A stretch of DNA of 8,394 nt. It comes from Acidobacteriaceae bacterium (GTDB lineage: Bacteria > Acidobacteriota > Terriglobia > Terriglobales > Acidobacteriaceae). Where the stretch lies: contig JASHYS010000212.1 in the NCBI GenBank assembly GCA_030042915.1, positions 1 to 8,394 on the forward strand, read 5' to 3'. Within the stretch, counting starts at the first letter, position 1. Each line of letters begins with the position of its first letter. The notes under the pieces are model-generated. The model was not told the origin of the DNA, did no database searches, and saw nothing but the letters and a program-made list of their open reading frames with translations. Positions 1-6,199 of the stretch are shown piece by piece. Made by a program: the position numbers and the translations under genes.

Positions 1-2
1 GC

Positions 3-716
3 ACGCCGGTGCAGAACGTGGGCGCGTACGGGCAGGAAGTGGCCAGCGTCATCGAGCGCGTGCGGGTTTTCGATCTCCAGACGCGGCAATTTGCGGAGCT
101 GGGCAACGCGGAGTGCGGGTTTGGGTATCGCCGCAGCCGGTTCAACACCAGCGATCGCGGACGTTTTGTGGTCACACGGGTCGACTACCGGCTCACGTCC
201 GGCGGCAAGCCGGCTCTGCGCTACGCCGACGTGGAACGGGAATTGGAGGCGAGCGGATTTGCGGGCGCGGCGCCGAGCCTGACTGAGGTTGCGGAGGCGG
301 TGCGGCGGATTCGCAGGCGCAAGGGCATGCTTCTCGTCGAGGGCGATCCGAATATACGCAGCGTAGGTAGCTTTTTCAAAAACCCTGTAGTAAGCGCAGA
401 GGTCTTCCGCGAAATTGGCGCGCGCAGCACGAGCTCTCCGCCAAGTTTTCCGGCCGGAGGAGACGCAGAGAGAGCAGGCTGCGTGAAAGTTCCAGCAGCA
501 TGGCTGATCGAGCAGGCAGGATTCGCGAAAGGCTATGCGATGGGCCACGCAGGGATTTCGACCCAGCACACGCTGGCGCTGGTGAATCTGGGCGACGCGA
601 CGGCCGCAGAGATTCTGGCGCTTGCGGAAAAGATCCGAGCTGCGGTCGAGGAGCGGTTCGGCATCCGGCTTGAGATGGAGCCGGTGCTGGTGGGAAAAAC
701 AGGGACTAGGGAATAG
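3..716 (+). CDS. murB: UDP-N-acetylmuramate dehydrogenase (MurB), 5'-truncated by the window edge
   Basis: MurB reduces UDP-GlcNAc-enolpyruvate to UDP-MurNAc with NADPH and bound FAD, the second committed step of cytoplasmic peptidoglycan precursor synthesis. The reading frame is already open at base 3 (T-P-V-Q-N-V-G-A-Y-G-Q-E-V), so the start and most of the FAD-binding domain lie outside; about 237 residues are visible. The VQNVGAYGQEV segment is the conserved end of the FAD-binding region. FGYRRSRFN (Arg codon near 129) matches the active-site arginine region. GSFFKNP carries the catalytic serine (codon 369-371). LEMEPVLVG near the C-terminus matches the position of the catalytic glutamate. 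The FFKNP and WLIEQAGFAKG segments fit the longer type I (E. coli-like) MurB. The frame ends with TAG at 714-716, 62 bp before the convergent modC. All visible catalytic positions are intact. Confidence 0.95.
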   Translation, partial: TPVQNVGAYGQEVASVIERVRVFDLQTRQFAELGNAECGFGYRRSRFNTSDRGRFVVTRVDYRLTSGGKPALRYADVERELEASGFAGAAPSLTEVAEAVRRIRRRKGMLLVEGDPNIRSVGSFFKNPVVSAEVFREIGARSTSSPPSFPAGGDAERAGCVKVPAAWLIEQAGFAKGYAMGHAGISTQHTLALVNLGDATAAEILALAEKIRAAVEERFGIRLEMEPVLVGKTGTRE

Positions 717-765
717 GGATTGGAAAACAGGGTCTCTTTCGATGCGTTGCAATGCTCATCAATTG

Positions 766-802
766 ACGCAGCCGTTTTTCAATGCGCCTTCAGGCGCTGC
801 GT
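766..802. repeat. Nested inverted repeat between convergent murB and modC
   Basis: ACGCAGC (766-772) is complementary to GCTGCGT (796-802). Inside lies GCGCC-TTCA-GGCGC (784-797), whose last bases overlap the outer arm, so the inner and outer stems partly compete. The element spans the modC stop codon (779-781). A TTTTT run (775-779) lies within the repeat rather than after it, so it is not a canonical rho-independent terminator for either strand. It could still help end transcription of the two converging genes; that is inference. Confidence 0.3.
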
Positions 803-1492
803 GATCCGCTCGCGTTCTGCGGCGAGCACTTGTGCCGCCGGGCCGAGCGCGGCGAGACGCCCTTCGCTCAACAAGAGAACCTCGGCGCTCGTGGCGAGAG
901 CGTCCGTCGCATCGTGTGTGGCCATCACGGCCTGAACCTGATTTTCTTTCAACCACAATTGCAACCGATCGAGCAGGGCGTCGCTCGCGGTGCCGTCGAG
1001 CGCGGAAAACGGCTCATCCAGTAGAAGAAGGCGCGGGCCCGGCGCGAGAGCGCGAGCCAGCGCCACGCGCTGTGCCTGCCCGCCCGACAGATCCTGTGGA
1101 CGGCGTGCGGCGAGATCGCGGGCGCCGGCCAAAGCCAGCATTTCTTCCACGCGGGCTGCGCGGCGATCGCGTGCCATGCCGTGCAGGCCGTATGCCACGT
1201 TCCGCGCTGCGCTGAGATGAGGAAACAGCGCGGGCTGCTGCGCAACCATGCCGATCTGGCGCTGGCCCGGCGGCAGCCAGAGGTTGCCTTTCGTGTGAGC
1301 GAGGGCGCGGCCGTCGAACGTAATTCGGACGGGCGCGTCGCGGCGGCTGTGATCGAGGCCGGCGACCATACGCAGCAGGGTAGTTTTGCCGGCGCCGGAG
1401 GGCCCGAAGACCACGGTCCAGGGCGATGCGAGTTTGCATTCCACCTGCAGGTGGAAGCTGCCGCGGCGCGCATCGAGGGCGAGCTCAAGCAC
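779..1492 (-). CDS. modC: Molybdate ABC transporter ATP-binding protein, short form (ModC)
   Basis: This is the ATPase subunit that powers ModB-mediated molybdate import at the inner face of the cytoplasmic membrane. The 237-residue product holds a full nucleotide-binding domain: Walker A GPSGAGKTT (residues 30-38), Q-loop in VAQQPALFPHL (about 84-93), signature LSGGQ (135-139), Walker B LLLLDEP (155-161), D-loop SALD (163-166) and switch histidine H193 in ATHD. E. coli ModC is about 350 residues because it carries a C-terminal TOBE/MOP oxyanion-binding domain, which is absent here. The GTG start at 1492 is preceded by GGAGAG at good spacing and overlaps the end of modB by 8 bp, implying translational coupling. 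The assignment to molybdate rests mainly on linkage to modA and modB; the ATPase alone could serve a related importer. Confidence 0.88.
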   Translation of the reverse strand: MLELALDARRGSFHLQVECKLASPWTVVFGPSGAGKTTLLRMVAGLDHSRRDAPVRITFDGRALAHTKGNLWLPPGQRQIGMVAQQPALFPHLSAARNVAYGLHGMARDRRAARVEEMLALAGARDLAARRPQDLSGGQAQRVALARALAPGPRLLLLDEPFSALDGTASDALLDRLQLWLKENQVQAVMATHDATDALATSAEVLLLSEGRLAALGPAAQVLAAERERITQRLKAH

Positions 1493-2168
1493 CTTCGGCT
1501 CTCCGCGCGGACGCTCCGCGCTCTTTTGTTTTGGAGTAGATCATTGCGAGAGCCACAACGCTGATGCCGACAAGAATGCCGGCAGTGCGATCGGCAGCCG
1601 CGTAGTCGAAGTTCTCCACCTGGTTGTAAAGCACGATGGAGAGCGTCCGCGTAGCGCCGGGAATGTCGCCGCCCAGCATGAGAACCACGCCGAATTCGCC
1701 CATGGTGTGCAGAAAGCTGAGAATGACGGAGGCGAGCAGCGAACGGCGGGCGAGCGGAATAAGCACAGTGGAGACAATGCGCGCGGGGCTGGCGCCAAGC
1801 AAGCGGGCAGCGTCGACCAGGGAGGTGTCGACGGCGGAGAAGCCGGCGACGAGCGGCTGCACTGCGAAGGGCAGGCTGTAAATCACGGAGCCAACCACGA
1901 GGCCATCGAAAGAAAAAGCCAGTGGATGGCCGAGAATGGCCGCGATTCCGCGTCCAAACGCTGTGCGCGGGCCAAGCAGCACGAGAAGAAAAAAACCCAG
2001 AACGGTGGGAGGAAGAACCATGGCAAGGGAGGTCAGCGCTTCAAGAACGGCGAGCCAGCGGCCGCGGCCCATCACAAGCAACGCCGCCAGAGGAACGGCG
2101 ATGGCGAGAAGGAGGACGGTAGTGATCGTGGCCAATCGAAGCGAGAGTGCGAAAGCTTGCCAGTCCAT
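1485..2168 (-). CDS. modB: Molybdate ABC transporter permease (ModB)
   Basis: This is the inner-membrane permease that forms the translocation channel for molybdate delivered by ModA. The 227-residue protein has about five hydrophobic segments (near residues 8-32, 45-66, 88-110, 143-165 and 196-212). MVLPPTVLGFFLLVLLG (50-66) is a hallmark of ModB. DAARLLGASPARIVSTVLIP (119-138) is the EAA-type cytoplasmic loop that docks the ATPase. HTMGEFGVVLMLGGDIPGAT (154-173) is the most diagnostic stretch and matches the ModB consensus. The ATG at 2168 has GAGAG about 6 nt upstream on the minus strand. The gene lies 130 bp downstream of modA and overlaps modC by 8 bp, so B and C are tightly coupled while A is set apart. 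Confidence 0.93.
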   Translation of the reverse strand: MDWQAFALSLRLATITTVLLLAIAVPLAALLVMGRGRWLAVLEALTSLAMVLPPTVLGFFLLVLLGPRTAFGRGIAAILGHPLAFSFDGLVVGSVIYSLPFAVQPLVAGFSAVDTSLVDAARLLGASPARIVSTVLIPLARRSLLASVILSFLHTMGEFGVVLMLGGDIPGATRTLSIVLYNQVENFDYAAADRTAGILVGISVVALAMIYSKTKERGASARRAEGA

Positions 2169-2298
2169 GAGGTTCTCTCAACAGACTATCGTTCGGGCGC
2201 GCGGATGCCCAACCATTTCGCAACCATCGATGATTTCTAGCCTTTTCCGCAAGGAGCGCGGCACGGAGCAGTGCCTGACTCCGCCAACTCCGCCGATC
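2169..2298 (-). other. modA-modB intergenic spacer with small hairpins
   Basis: This 130-bp spacer inside the mod operon has no credible ORF. It contains GGCAC (2260-2264), a 6-nt loop, then GTGCC (2271-2275). On the minus strand a CCGC/GCGG arm pair follows shortly after. Neither is followed by a T tract on the minus strand, so a true terminator is unlikely. A hairpin just after the binding-protein gene could stabilise the modA part of the message or limit read-through, giving more ModA than ModBC. That is a common arrangement in binding-protein operons but is only inferred here. Confidence 0.3.
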
Positions 2299-3075
2299 TC
2301 ACTTCACCGGCGTTAGCCCGCTCTCGGCCAGTTCGGCCTGCACCGGAGGCGAAAGCACAAAATCGAGCAGCTTGTGCGCGGCCTCGCGCTGTTTGGTATT
2401 GCTCACAATCACCGCACCCTGCTCGATGGGCGGATACAGATCGCGCGGTATCACGAAGTACTGGCCATCGGCGCTGAGGCGTGGCGTAAGCGCGGACGTA
2501 AGTGAGATCAGGCCGGCGTCGGCGTTGGCCGTATCGGCGAATTGCGCGGCCTGCGAGATGTTTTCGGCAGTCACCAGCCGCGGCTTGAGCGCGTCGTAGA
2601 GCTTCAAGCTCTGCAATGCGGCCACGGCAGCGCGGCCATATGGCGCGCGATCGGGGTTGGCGATGGCCAGTCGCTTGAGGGCGGGCGAGCTGAGCAGATC
2701 GAGCGAGGGCGCAGGCAGCTGCGAGTCTTTCCGCTCCCACAGCACCAGCGTACCTTTGGCGTAGGTGATGGGCGTGGTGGAGTCGGCAGATCCGGCGGCA
2801 TCAGCCAGACCGTCGCTGATGAGTCGCTTGGGATAACCGAGATCGGCGGAAAAGAACACGTCGAAGGGCGCACCATTTTCAATCTGCGTGGTGAGCACGG
2901 CCGACGCCTGATAAGTGGCTTCAGCGTGAACTCCCGTGGCGTGCTCGAATTCGGCCAGAATGGGCGGCAGAACGGGCTCGAGGTCGGCGGCAGCAGCCAC
3001 GCGCAGAGCCGATTGCGCGCCGGCCGGCACAGCGAGTGCAATCACAAGGAGAGCTGGGAAGAATTGCTTCGTCAT
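2299..3075 (-). CDS. modA: Periplasmic molybdate-binding protein (ModA)
   Basis: ModA captures oxyanion in the periplasm and delivers it to ModBC. The 258-residue protein starts with a Sec signal peptide: Lys3, a hydrophobic core at residues 5-17, and a likely signal peptidase I site at AGA|QS near 20/21. There is no lipobox. ADLEPVLPPILAEFEHATG (30-48) is the N-terminal ligand-loop region. ENGAPFDVFFSAD (66-78), ANPDRAPYGRAA (139-150) and ENISQAAQFADTANADAGLI (171-190) are family signatures. Several E. coli ligand positions look different: an Asp stands in the first ligand loop where Ser is usual, and LISLTSAL replaces the segment carrying the ligand tyrosine. Substrate could therefore be molybdate, tungstate or both. 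ATG at 3075 has GGGAGG about 12 nt upstream, a rather long spacing. It is the first gene of the operon. Confidence 0.9.
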   Translation of the reverse strand: MTKQFFPALLVIALAVPAGAQSALRVAAAADLEPVLPPILAEFEHATGVHAEATYQASAVLTTQIENGAPFDVFFSADLGYPKRLISDGLADAAGSADSTTPITYAKGTLVLWERKDSQLPAPSLDLLSSPALKRLAIANPDRAPYGRAAVAALQSLKLYDALKPRLVTAENISQAAQFADTANADAGLISLTSALTPRLSADGQYFVIPRDLYPPIEQGAVIVSNTKQREAAHKLLDFVLSPPVQAELAESGLTPVK

Positions 3076-3138
3076 CGTTGCGGCAGGCCTCCCGTCACAG
3101 CAAAAATTGCGTTCTACCTGCTAGGCTAACACCAGGAT
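3076..3138. promoter_or_regulatory. Divergent modA / thrC intergenic region
   Basis: Only 63 bp separate the divergent starts of modA and thrC, so both promoters must lie here or overlap the coding starts. I could not find a convincing -35/-10 pair on either strand, nor a ModE-like molybdate operator. For modA the ribosome-binding site is GGGAGG on the minus strand. For thrC an AGGA abuts the start codon with almost no spacer. The middle (about 3101-3113) is locally AT-rich and would suit promoter melting. Confidence 0.4.
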
Positions 3139-4494
3139 ATGGACGAAAACCTGCACCAGTTGCGCTGTTTCGGATGCGGAAGCCGGATCGCGGGAGCCGA
3201 AGTGCGGCCCGATTTTCGCTGCGCGCAATGTGGTGAGCTGTTCGAGGTGGAATATCCCGGCTGGAGCCAGCGCGGCGGCCACGACCGGCCCAATCCCGGC
3301 GCGCTGAAATGGCTGTGGCGCGAGCGGCGCTCTTCGTCCGAAGCCCTGGACCAGTCGGGCGTGTGGCGCTATCGCGAGCTGTTGCCCATCCTCGACAATT
3401 TCGGCAACGCCGTCTCGCTCCGCGAAGGCAATGCGCCGCTCTATCATCTGCCGCGCGCGGCCAAGGCTCTGGGAGTCGATCAGCTCTACGCCAAGCACCA
3501 GGGGATGAATCCCACCGGTTCGTTTAAAGACACGGGCATGACTGCAGCGCTGAGCGTGGCGCGCGAACGGGGATTCCAGTGGGTAGCCTGCGCGTCCACG
3601 GGAAACACTTCGGCGTCGATGGCGGCCTACGCGGCGCGAGCGGGGCTGCGCAGCCTGGTGCTGATTCCCGAGGGCAAGATTGCGTGGGGCAAATTGTCGC
3701 AGGCCATGGACTACGGCGCCACCACGCTGCAGGTCCGCGGCGACTTTGATGCCTGCCTGCGTTTGCTCACCGAGATTGTGCGGCAGGCGCCGATTTACGT
3801 GCTCAACTCCGTCAATCCGTACCGCCTGGAGGGCCAGAAGACGCCGGCTTTCGAGATTGCCGAAGCGTTTGACTGGAATGTGCCCGATCACTTGATCGTT
3901 CCCGGCGGAAACCTAGGCAACAGCTCGGCGCTGGGCAAGGGATTTCGCGAATTGCGCGAGTTGGGATTGGTAGCGCGCATGCCGCGCATCTCGGTGATCC
4001 AAGCCGCGGGAGCCAACCCGCTGGTGCGCAGCTTGGCCGAAACTCAAGGCGCCAGGCTGGAGCCGGTCGATGCGCACACGCGTGCCACTGCTATTCGCAT
4101 CGGCAATCCGGCCTCGTGGCGCAAGGCGGCGCGCGTCATCCAGGAAAGCGGTGGATGGTGCCTCGACGTGACCGAGGCGGAAATTGTGATCGCCAAGGCG
4201 GAGATCGGCGCGGAGGGACTGGGTTGCGAGCCGGCTTCGGCGGTGACTTTGGCGGGGTTGAAAAAACTGCGCGCGCAGGGTGCAGTGCGACCGGCCGACA
4301 CCGTCGTTCTGGTGCTGACCGGCCACACGCTCAAGGATGCAGACTATACCATCGAGTTTCATCGCGGCACGTTGCTCACCGAAGATGAGAAGCGCGGACA
4401 CGAAGCCGAGATCGATGCGCTGCGTCGCGATGCGGTGACGGTTGAGGCTACGCCGGCAGCGGTCCTGGCCGCGCTGAAGGGCGAAGTGGCATGA
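3139..4494 (+). CDS. thrC: Threonine synthase with N-terminal zinc ribbon (ThrC)
   Basis: Threonine synthase is a PLP enzyme that converts O-phospho-L-homoserine to threonine and phosphate, the last step of threonine synthesis in the cytoplasm. The 451-residue protein starts with a probable zinc ribbon, CFGC (C10, C13) and CAQC (C28, C31). A fold-type II PLP domain follows. HQGMNPTGSFKDTGM contains the Schiff-base lysine (K130). ASTGNTSAS (152-160) is the substrate/PLP asparagine loop, PGGNLGN (255-261) is the phosphate-binding glycine loop, and LTGHTLKD lies near the C-terminal part of the domain. ATG 3139 is the first possible start, since an in-frame TAA sits at 3127-3129 and the zinc-ribbon cysteines need it. 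No well-spaced Shine-Dalgarno is seen. The stop overlaps the thrB start in ATGA, so the two are co-translated. Confidence 0.95.
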   Translation: MDENLHQLRCFGCGSRIAGAEVRPDFRCAQCGELFEVEYPGWSQRGGHDRPNPGALKWLWRERRSSSEALDQSGVWRYRELLPILDNFGNAVSLREGNAPLYHLPRAAKALGVDQLYAKHQGMNPTGSFKDTGMTAALSVARERGFQWVACASTGNTSASMAAYAARAGLRSLVLIPEGKIAWGKLSQAMDYGATTLQVRGDFDACLRLLTEIVRQAPIYVLNSVNPYRLEGQKTPAFEIAEAFDWNVPDHLIVPGGNLGNSSALGKGFRELRELGLVARMPRISVIQAAGANPLVRSLAETQGARLEPVDAHTRATAIRIGNPASWRKAARVIQESGGWCLDVTEAEIVIAKAEIGAEGLGCEPASAVTLAGLKKLRAQGAVRPADTVVLVLTGHTLKDADYTIEFHRGTLLTEDEKRGHEAEIDALRRDAVTVEATPAAVLAALKGEVA

Positions 4495-5429
4495 GCGAAA
4501 AGGGGAAGCCGGAAGGCATGCGCTTGCGATTGCCTGCAACTTCGGCCAATCTCGGGCCCGGCTTCGACGCCGTAGCCGTGGCTTTGGATTTCGCGCTGGA
4601 GATTGAGGCTACACCGGCCAGCGAATTCTCGGTTGTGGCCACGGGGCGCAATGCTGACCGTTGCGGGCATCTCGAAAACAACCTGATCCTGGAAACCTAC
4701 AAGTCGCTCCTGCATGCGTACCAGCGGCCGCTTGTGCCGCTCGCCCTGCGCATGGTGAATCAAATTCCGCTGGGCATGGGATGCGGCTCATCGGCGGCCG
4801 CGCGCCTGGCTGCCATCGCCCTGGCCGTGCATTTCGGCGAGCTGGGCTGGCAAACCGGCCGCATTCTCGAAGAGGCATACGCGCTCGAAGGCCACCCCGA
4901 CAATGTGGCCGCCTGCTGGTTGGGCGGCTTTGTCGCCGCGGTTTGTGAGGGAAGGAAGGTGCACGTTGCGCAGGCGCGGCCTCCCGCAGACTGGCGAGCC
5001 ATCGTCGTGCTGCCCGCCCAACCGGTTCCTACCAGCCAGGCGCGCGCCGTGCTGCCGCAGACATATTCCCTCGACGATGTCGTCGCCAACCTGCAAGCTG
5101 TCGCCGTACTCACTTTGGCATTTGCCCAACAGCGCGGCGACCTGCTGCGATGGGCAATGAACGATCGCATCCATCAGCCCTATCGCGAATCCATTTGCCC
5201 TTTACTGCCGCGCCTGCTGCCGCTGGTCGGCAGCCACGGCATCCTGGCGGCGACTTTGAGCGGAGCGGGGCCTGCCGTGCTCGTGATTGTCGATCATGAA
5301 ATGAATCTCGATGCTGCTTCAATCGCCATCCGCAGATCGATCGCAAATAAAGTGGAAGCGGAGGTAACAATTTGCCGGTTTTCGCAGGCAGGTGCCAGCC
5401 AATCGCTTGAAAATAAATCACTTCCGTAA
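4491..5429 (+). CDS. thrB: Homoserine kinase (ThrB), GHMP family
   Basis: Homoserine kinase phosphorylates L-homoserine with ATP to make the substrate of ThrC, encoded directly upstream. The 312-residue length is normal for the family. The three GHMP motifs are present in order: PATSANLGPGFDAV (15-28), the phosphate-binding loop PLGMGCGSSAA (93-103), and LSGAGPAVL (256-264). EGHPDNVAA (133-141) is a further family landmark. The start ATG lies inside the thrC stop context (ATGA, 4491-4494). An in-frame ATG at codon 10 is possible but would separate the gene from the coupling overlap. The last 15 or so residues, after the RFSQAGAS segment, show no recognisable motif. The pair supplies phosphohomoserine and then threonine; homoserine dehydrogenase must be encoded elsewhere or off the window. 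Confidence 0.95.
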   Translation: MSEKGKPEGMRLRLPATSANLGPGFDAVAVALDFALEIEATPASEFSVVATGRNADRCGHLENNLILETYKSLLHAYQRPLVPLALRMVNQIPLGMGCGSSAAARLAAIALAVHFGELGWQTGRILEEAYALEGHPDNVAACWLGGFVAAVCEGRKVHVAQARPPADWRAIVVLPAQPVPTSQARAVLPQTYSLDDVVANLQAVAVLTLAFAQQRGDLLRWAMNDRIHQPYRESICPLLPRLLPLVGSHGILAATLSGAGPAVLVIVDHEMNLDAASIAIRRSIANKVEAEVTICRFSQAGASQSLENKSLP

Positions 5430-5645
5430 CCCTAAAATTGCAGTGGACATAACGGTGTGCGTTATCAGGCAGTTAAGGCCATTGCTCAACTCAGCAGTCA
5501 CCACTCCCTTGTTACCATTGGCATTACCTAAGATTGCTTGCCATTTATCGAATGAGCAACTACATTCGCTGCGTGAGCAGTTCTGGGGGAGGGCTGCTCT
5601 AGCGCCCGTGGTCCTTATCTGGATCCGGGCGCTTCTCTTTGTCCC
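5430..5645 (+). ncRNA. Candidate structured RNA downstream of thrB (unassigned)
   Basis: This stretch has no ORF of interest but several complementary arms. ATAACG-GTGTG-CGTTAT makes a hairpin at 5449-5465. TTGCTCA (5482-5488) pairs with TGAGCAA (5553-5559) and encloses a smaller TGGCA/TGCCA stem (5519-5523 with 5539-5543). GAGCAG (5575-5580) pairs with CTGCTC (5594-5599), and its G-rich loop could pair with ACTCCC near 5503. A terminator-like hairpin follows. GGACA (5445-5449) can pair with TGTCC (5640-5644), closing the whole element. A possible promoter is TTGAAA (5407-5412) and TAAAAT (5433-5438), with an overlong 20-bp spacer. It may be an independent RNA of about 200 nt, or simply the 3' UTR of thrCB. 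I do not recognise it as 6S, SRP, RNase P or tmRNA. Confidence 0.3.
5601..5640 (+). terminator. Terminator-like hairpin downstream of thrB
   Basis: AGCGCCCG (5601-5608) pairs perfectly with CGGGCGCT (5626-5633). Inside, GTCC and GGAT (5611-5614 with 5621-5624) add a short inner stem with one G-T wobble around the loop TTATCT. A pyrimidine/T-rich tail TTCTCTTTGT follows. The stem is strong and the tail moderate. It is about 170 nt after the thrB stop, so it ends either a long thrCB 3' UTR or a separate RNA. Confidence 0.6.
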
Positions 5646-5677
5646 CAGAGGTGCTTACTTAATCGATTGATCCTCTC

Positions 5678-5731
5678 GCGCATGCTGCCAACCGGCAGCT
5701 CGCGCACTGCGACCTTTGTGCGTTGGACGCA
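5678..5731. promoter_or_regulatory. Two palindromes upstream of the trxA promoter
   Basis: The first palindrome is GCTGCC-AACC-GGCAGC (5684-5699), extended by GCGC/GCGC arms (5678-5681 with 5702-5705) across a 2-nt mismatch. The second is TGCGT-TGG-ACGCA (5719-5731). Neither has a following T tract on either strand, so they are not terminators. They end about 27 bp before the proposed trxA -10 box, a plausible operator position. No regulator can be named from the sequence. Confidence 0.35.
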
Positions 5732-5757
5732 TCCCATAGGTATACGGTTTGCTGTAC

Positions 5758-5763
5758 TACAAT
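5758..5763 (+). promoter_or_regulatory. Proposed trxA -10 box (TACAAT)
   Basis: TACAAT matches the sigma-70 -10 consensus at five of six positions and lies about 30 nt before the trxA ATG, giving a short leader. No good -35 hexamer is found 16-18 bp upstream, which suggests an activator-dependent or alternative promoter. The upstream palindromes may matter for this. Confidence 0.4.
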
Positions 5764-5792
5764 GAACGGTGCGTGTGTGCACGAGGGGGATC

Positions 5793-6131
5793 ATGGCTGA
5801 CGTTGGAGTCCTGGAAGTAAGCGATGTAAATTTTGACGAGGAAGTGTTACGCAGCGAGCAGCCCGTTCTCGTGGATTTCTGGGCGGTGTGGTGCGGCCCA
5901 TGCAAGGCCATTGCTCCCATCGTCGACGCGGTGGCTGCTGCATTCGAAGGCAAGCTGAAGGTAGTGAAGGTGAACGTCGACCAGAATGGCGCCGCGCCTT
6001 CGCGTTACGGCATTCGCGGCATTCCGGCGCTGCTATTCTTCAAGGACGGCAAGGTGGCAGATCAGATGGTCGGCCTTTCGCCCAACGCTCTCGAGGACAT
6101 TAAGGAAAAAGTGCAGCGCCTGCTGCCGTAG
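5793..6131 (+). CDS. trxA: Thioredoxin (TrxA)
   Basis: This is a small cytoplasmic disulfide reductant that uses electrons from thioredoxin reductase to reduce ribonucleotide reductase, peroxiredoxins and other targets. The product has 112 residues, the normal thioredoxin length. The active site is WCGPC (C34 and C37) in the context VDFWAVWCGPCK, where Val replaces the usual Glu or Pro two positions before Cys. The buried aspartate D28 and the cis-proline P78 in GIPALLFF are present, as is the glycine-rich GLSPN end region. ATG 5793 is chosen over an upstream in-frame GTG because GAGGGGGA (5783-5790) is a Shine-Dalgarno just before it and the resulting N-terminus is canonical. A CGTG-TGTG-CACG mini-hairpin (5772-5783) sits right before that ribosome-binding site. 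The gene is monocistronic: its own promoter lies upstream and a strong terminator downstream. Confidence 0.96.
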   Translation: MADVGVLEVSDVNFDEEVLRSEQPVLVDFWAVWCGPCKAIAPIVDAVAAAFEGKLKVVKVNVDQNGAAPSRYGIRGIPALLFFKDGKVADQMVGLSPNALEDIKEKVQRLLP

Positions 6132-6161
6132 CAGCGCAGCCAGAACGATGTTTATTTCATG

Positions 6162-6190
6162 AAGGCCTGGGCAGTCTGCCCGGGCCTTTT
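6162..6190 (+). terminator. Rho-independent terminator of trxA
   Basis: A 12-bp stem (6162-6173 with 6177-6188) with a single G-T wobble and a GTC loop is followed by TTTTGTCTTT. It lies 31 nt after the trxA stop and 12 nt before the convergent S4 gene's stop. On the minus strand the hairpin is followed by ATGAAATAAAC, so it should act on plus-strand transcripts only. Confidence 0.9.
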
Positions 6191-6199
6191 GTCTTTCGC

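Noticed and set aside
766..802. Rho-independent terminator for modC or murB
   Set aside because: Complementary arms exist, but the T run lies inside the structure and no T tract follows the stem on either strand; kept only as an inverted repeat.
1386..2240. A 284-codon open frame on the plus strand opposite modC and modB
   Set aside because: It is antisense to two strongly supported genes, and its translation is rich in low-complexity charged residues typical of a GC-rich shadow frame.
3121..3891. A 256-codon open frame on the minus strand opposite thrC
   Set aside because: It is a shadow of thrC; thrC has clear family motifs across the same region and the antisense translation has none.
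5601..5640. tRNA-like or riboswitch reading of the GC-rich hairpin region
   Set aside because: There is no T-loop GTTCRANNC, cloverleaf or CCA end. The element is a simple hairpin with a T-rich tail, over 150 nt and one terminator away from the next gene start.
5769..5792. Upstream GTG as the trxA start, adding 8 residues
   Set aside because: A Shine-Dalgarno lies between it and ATG 5793, and the ATG gives the standard thioredoxin N-terminus.
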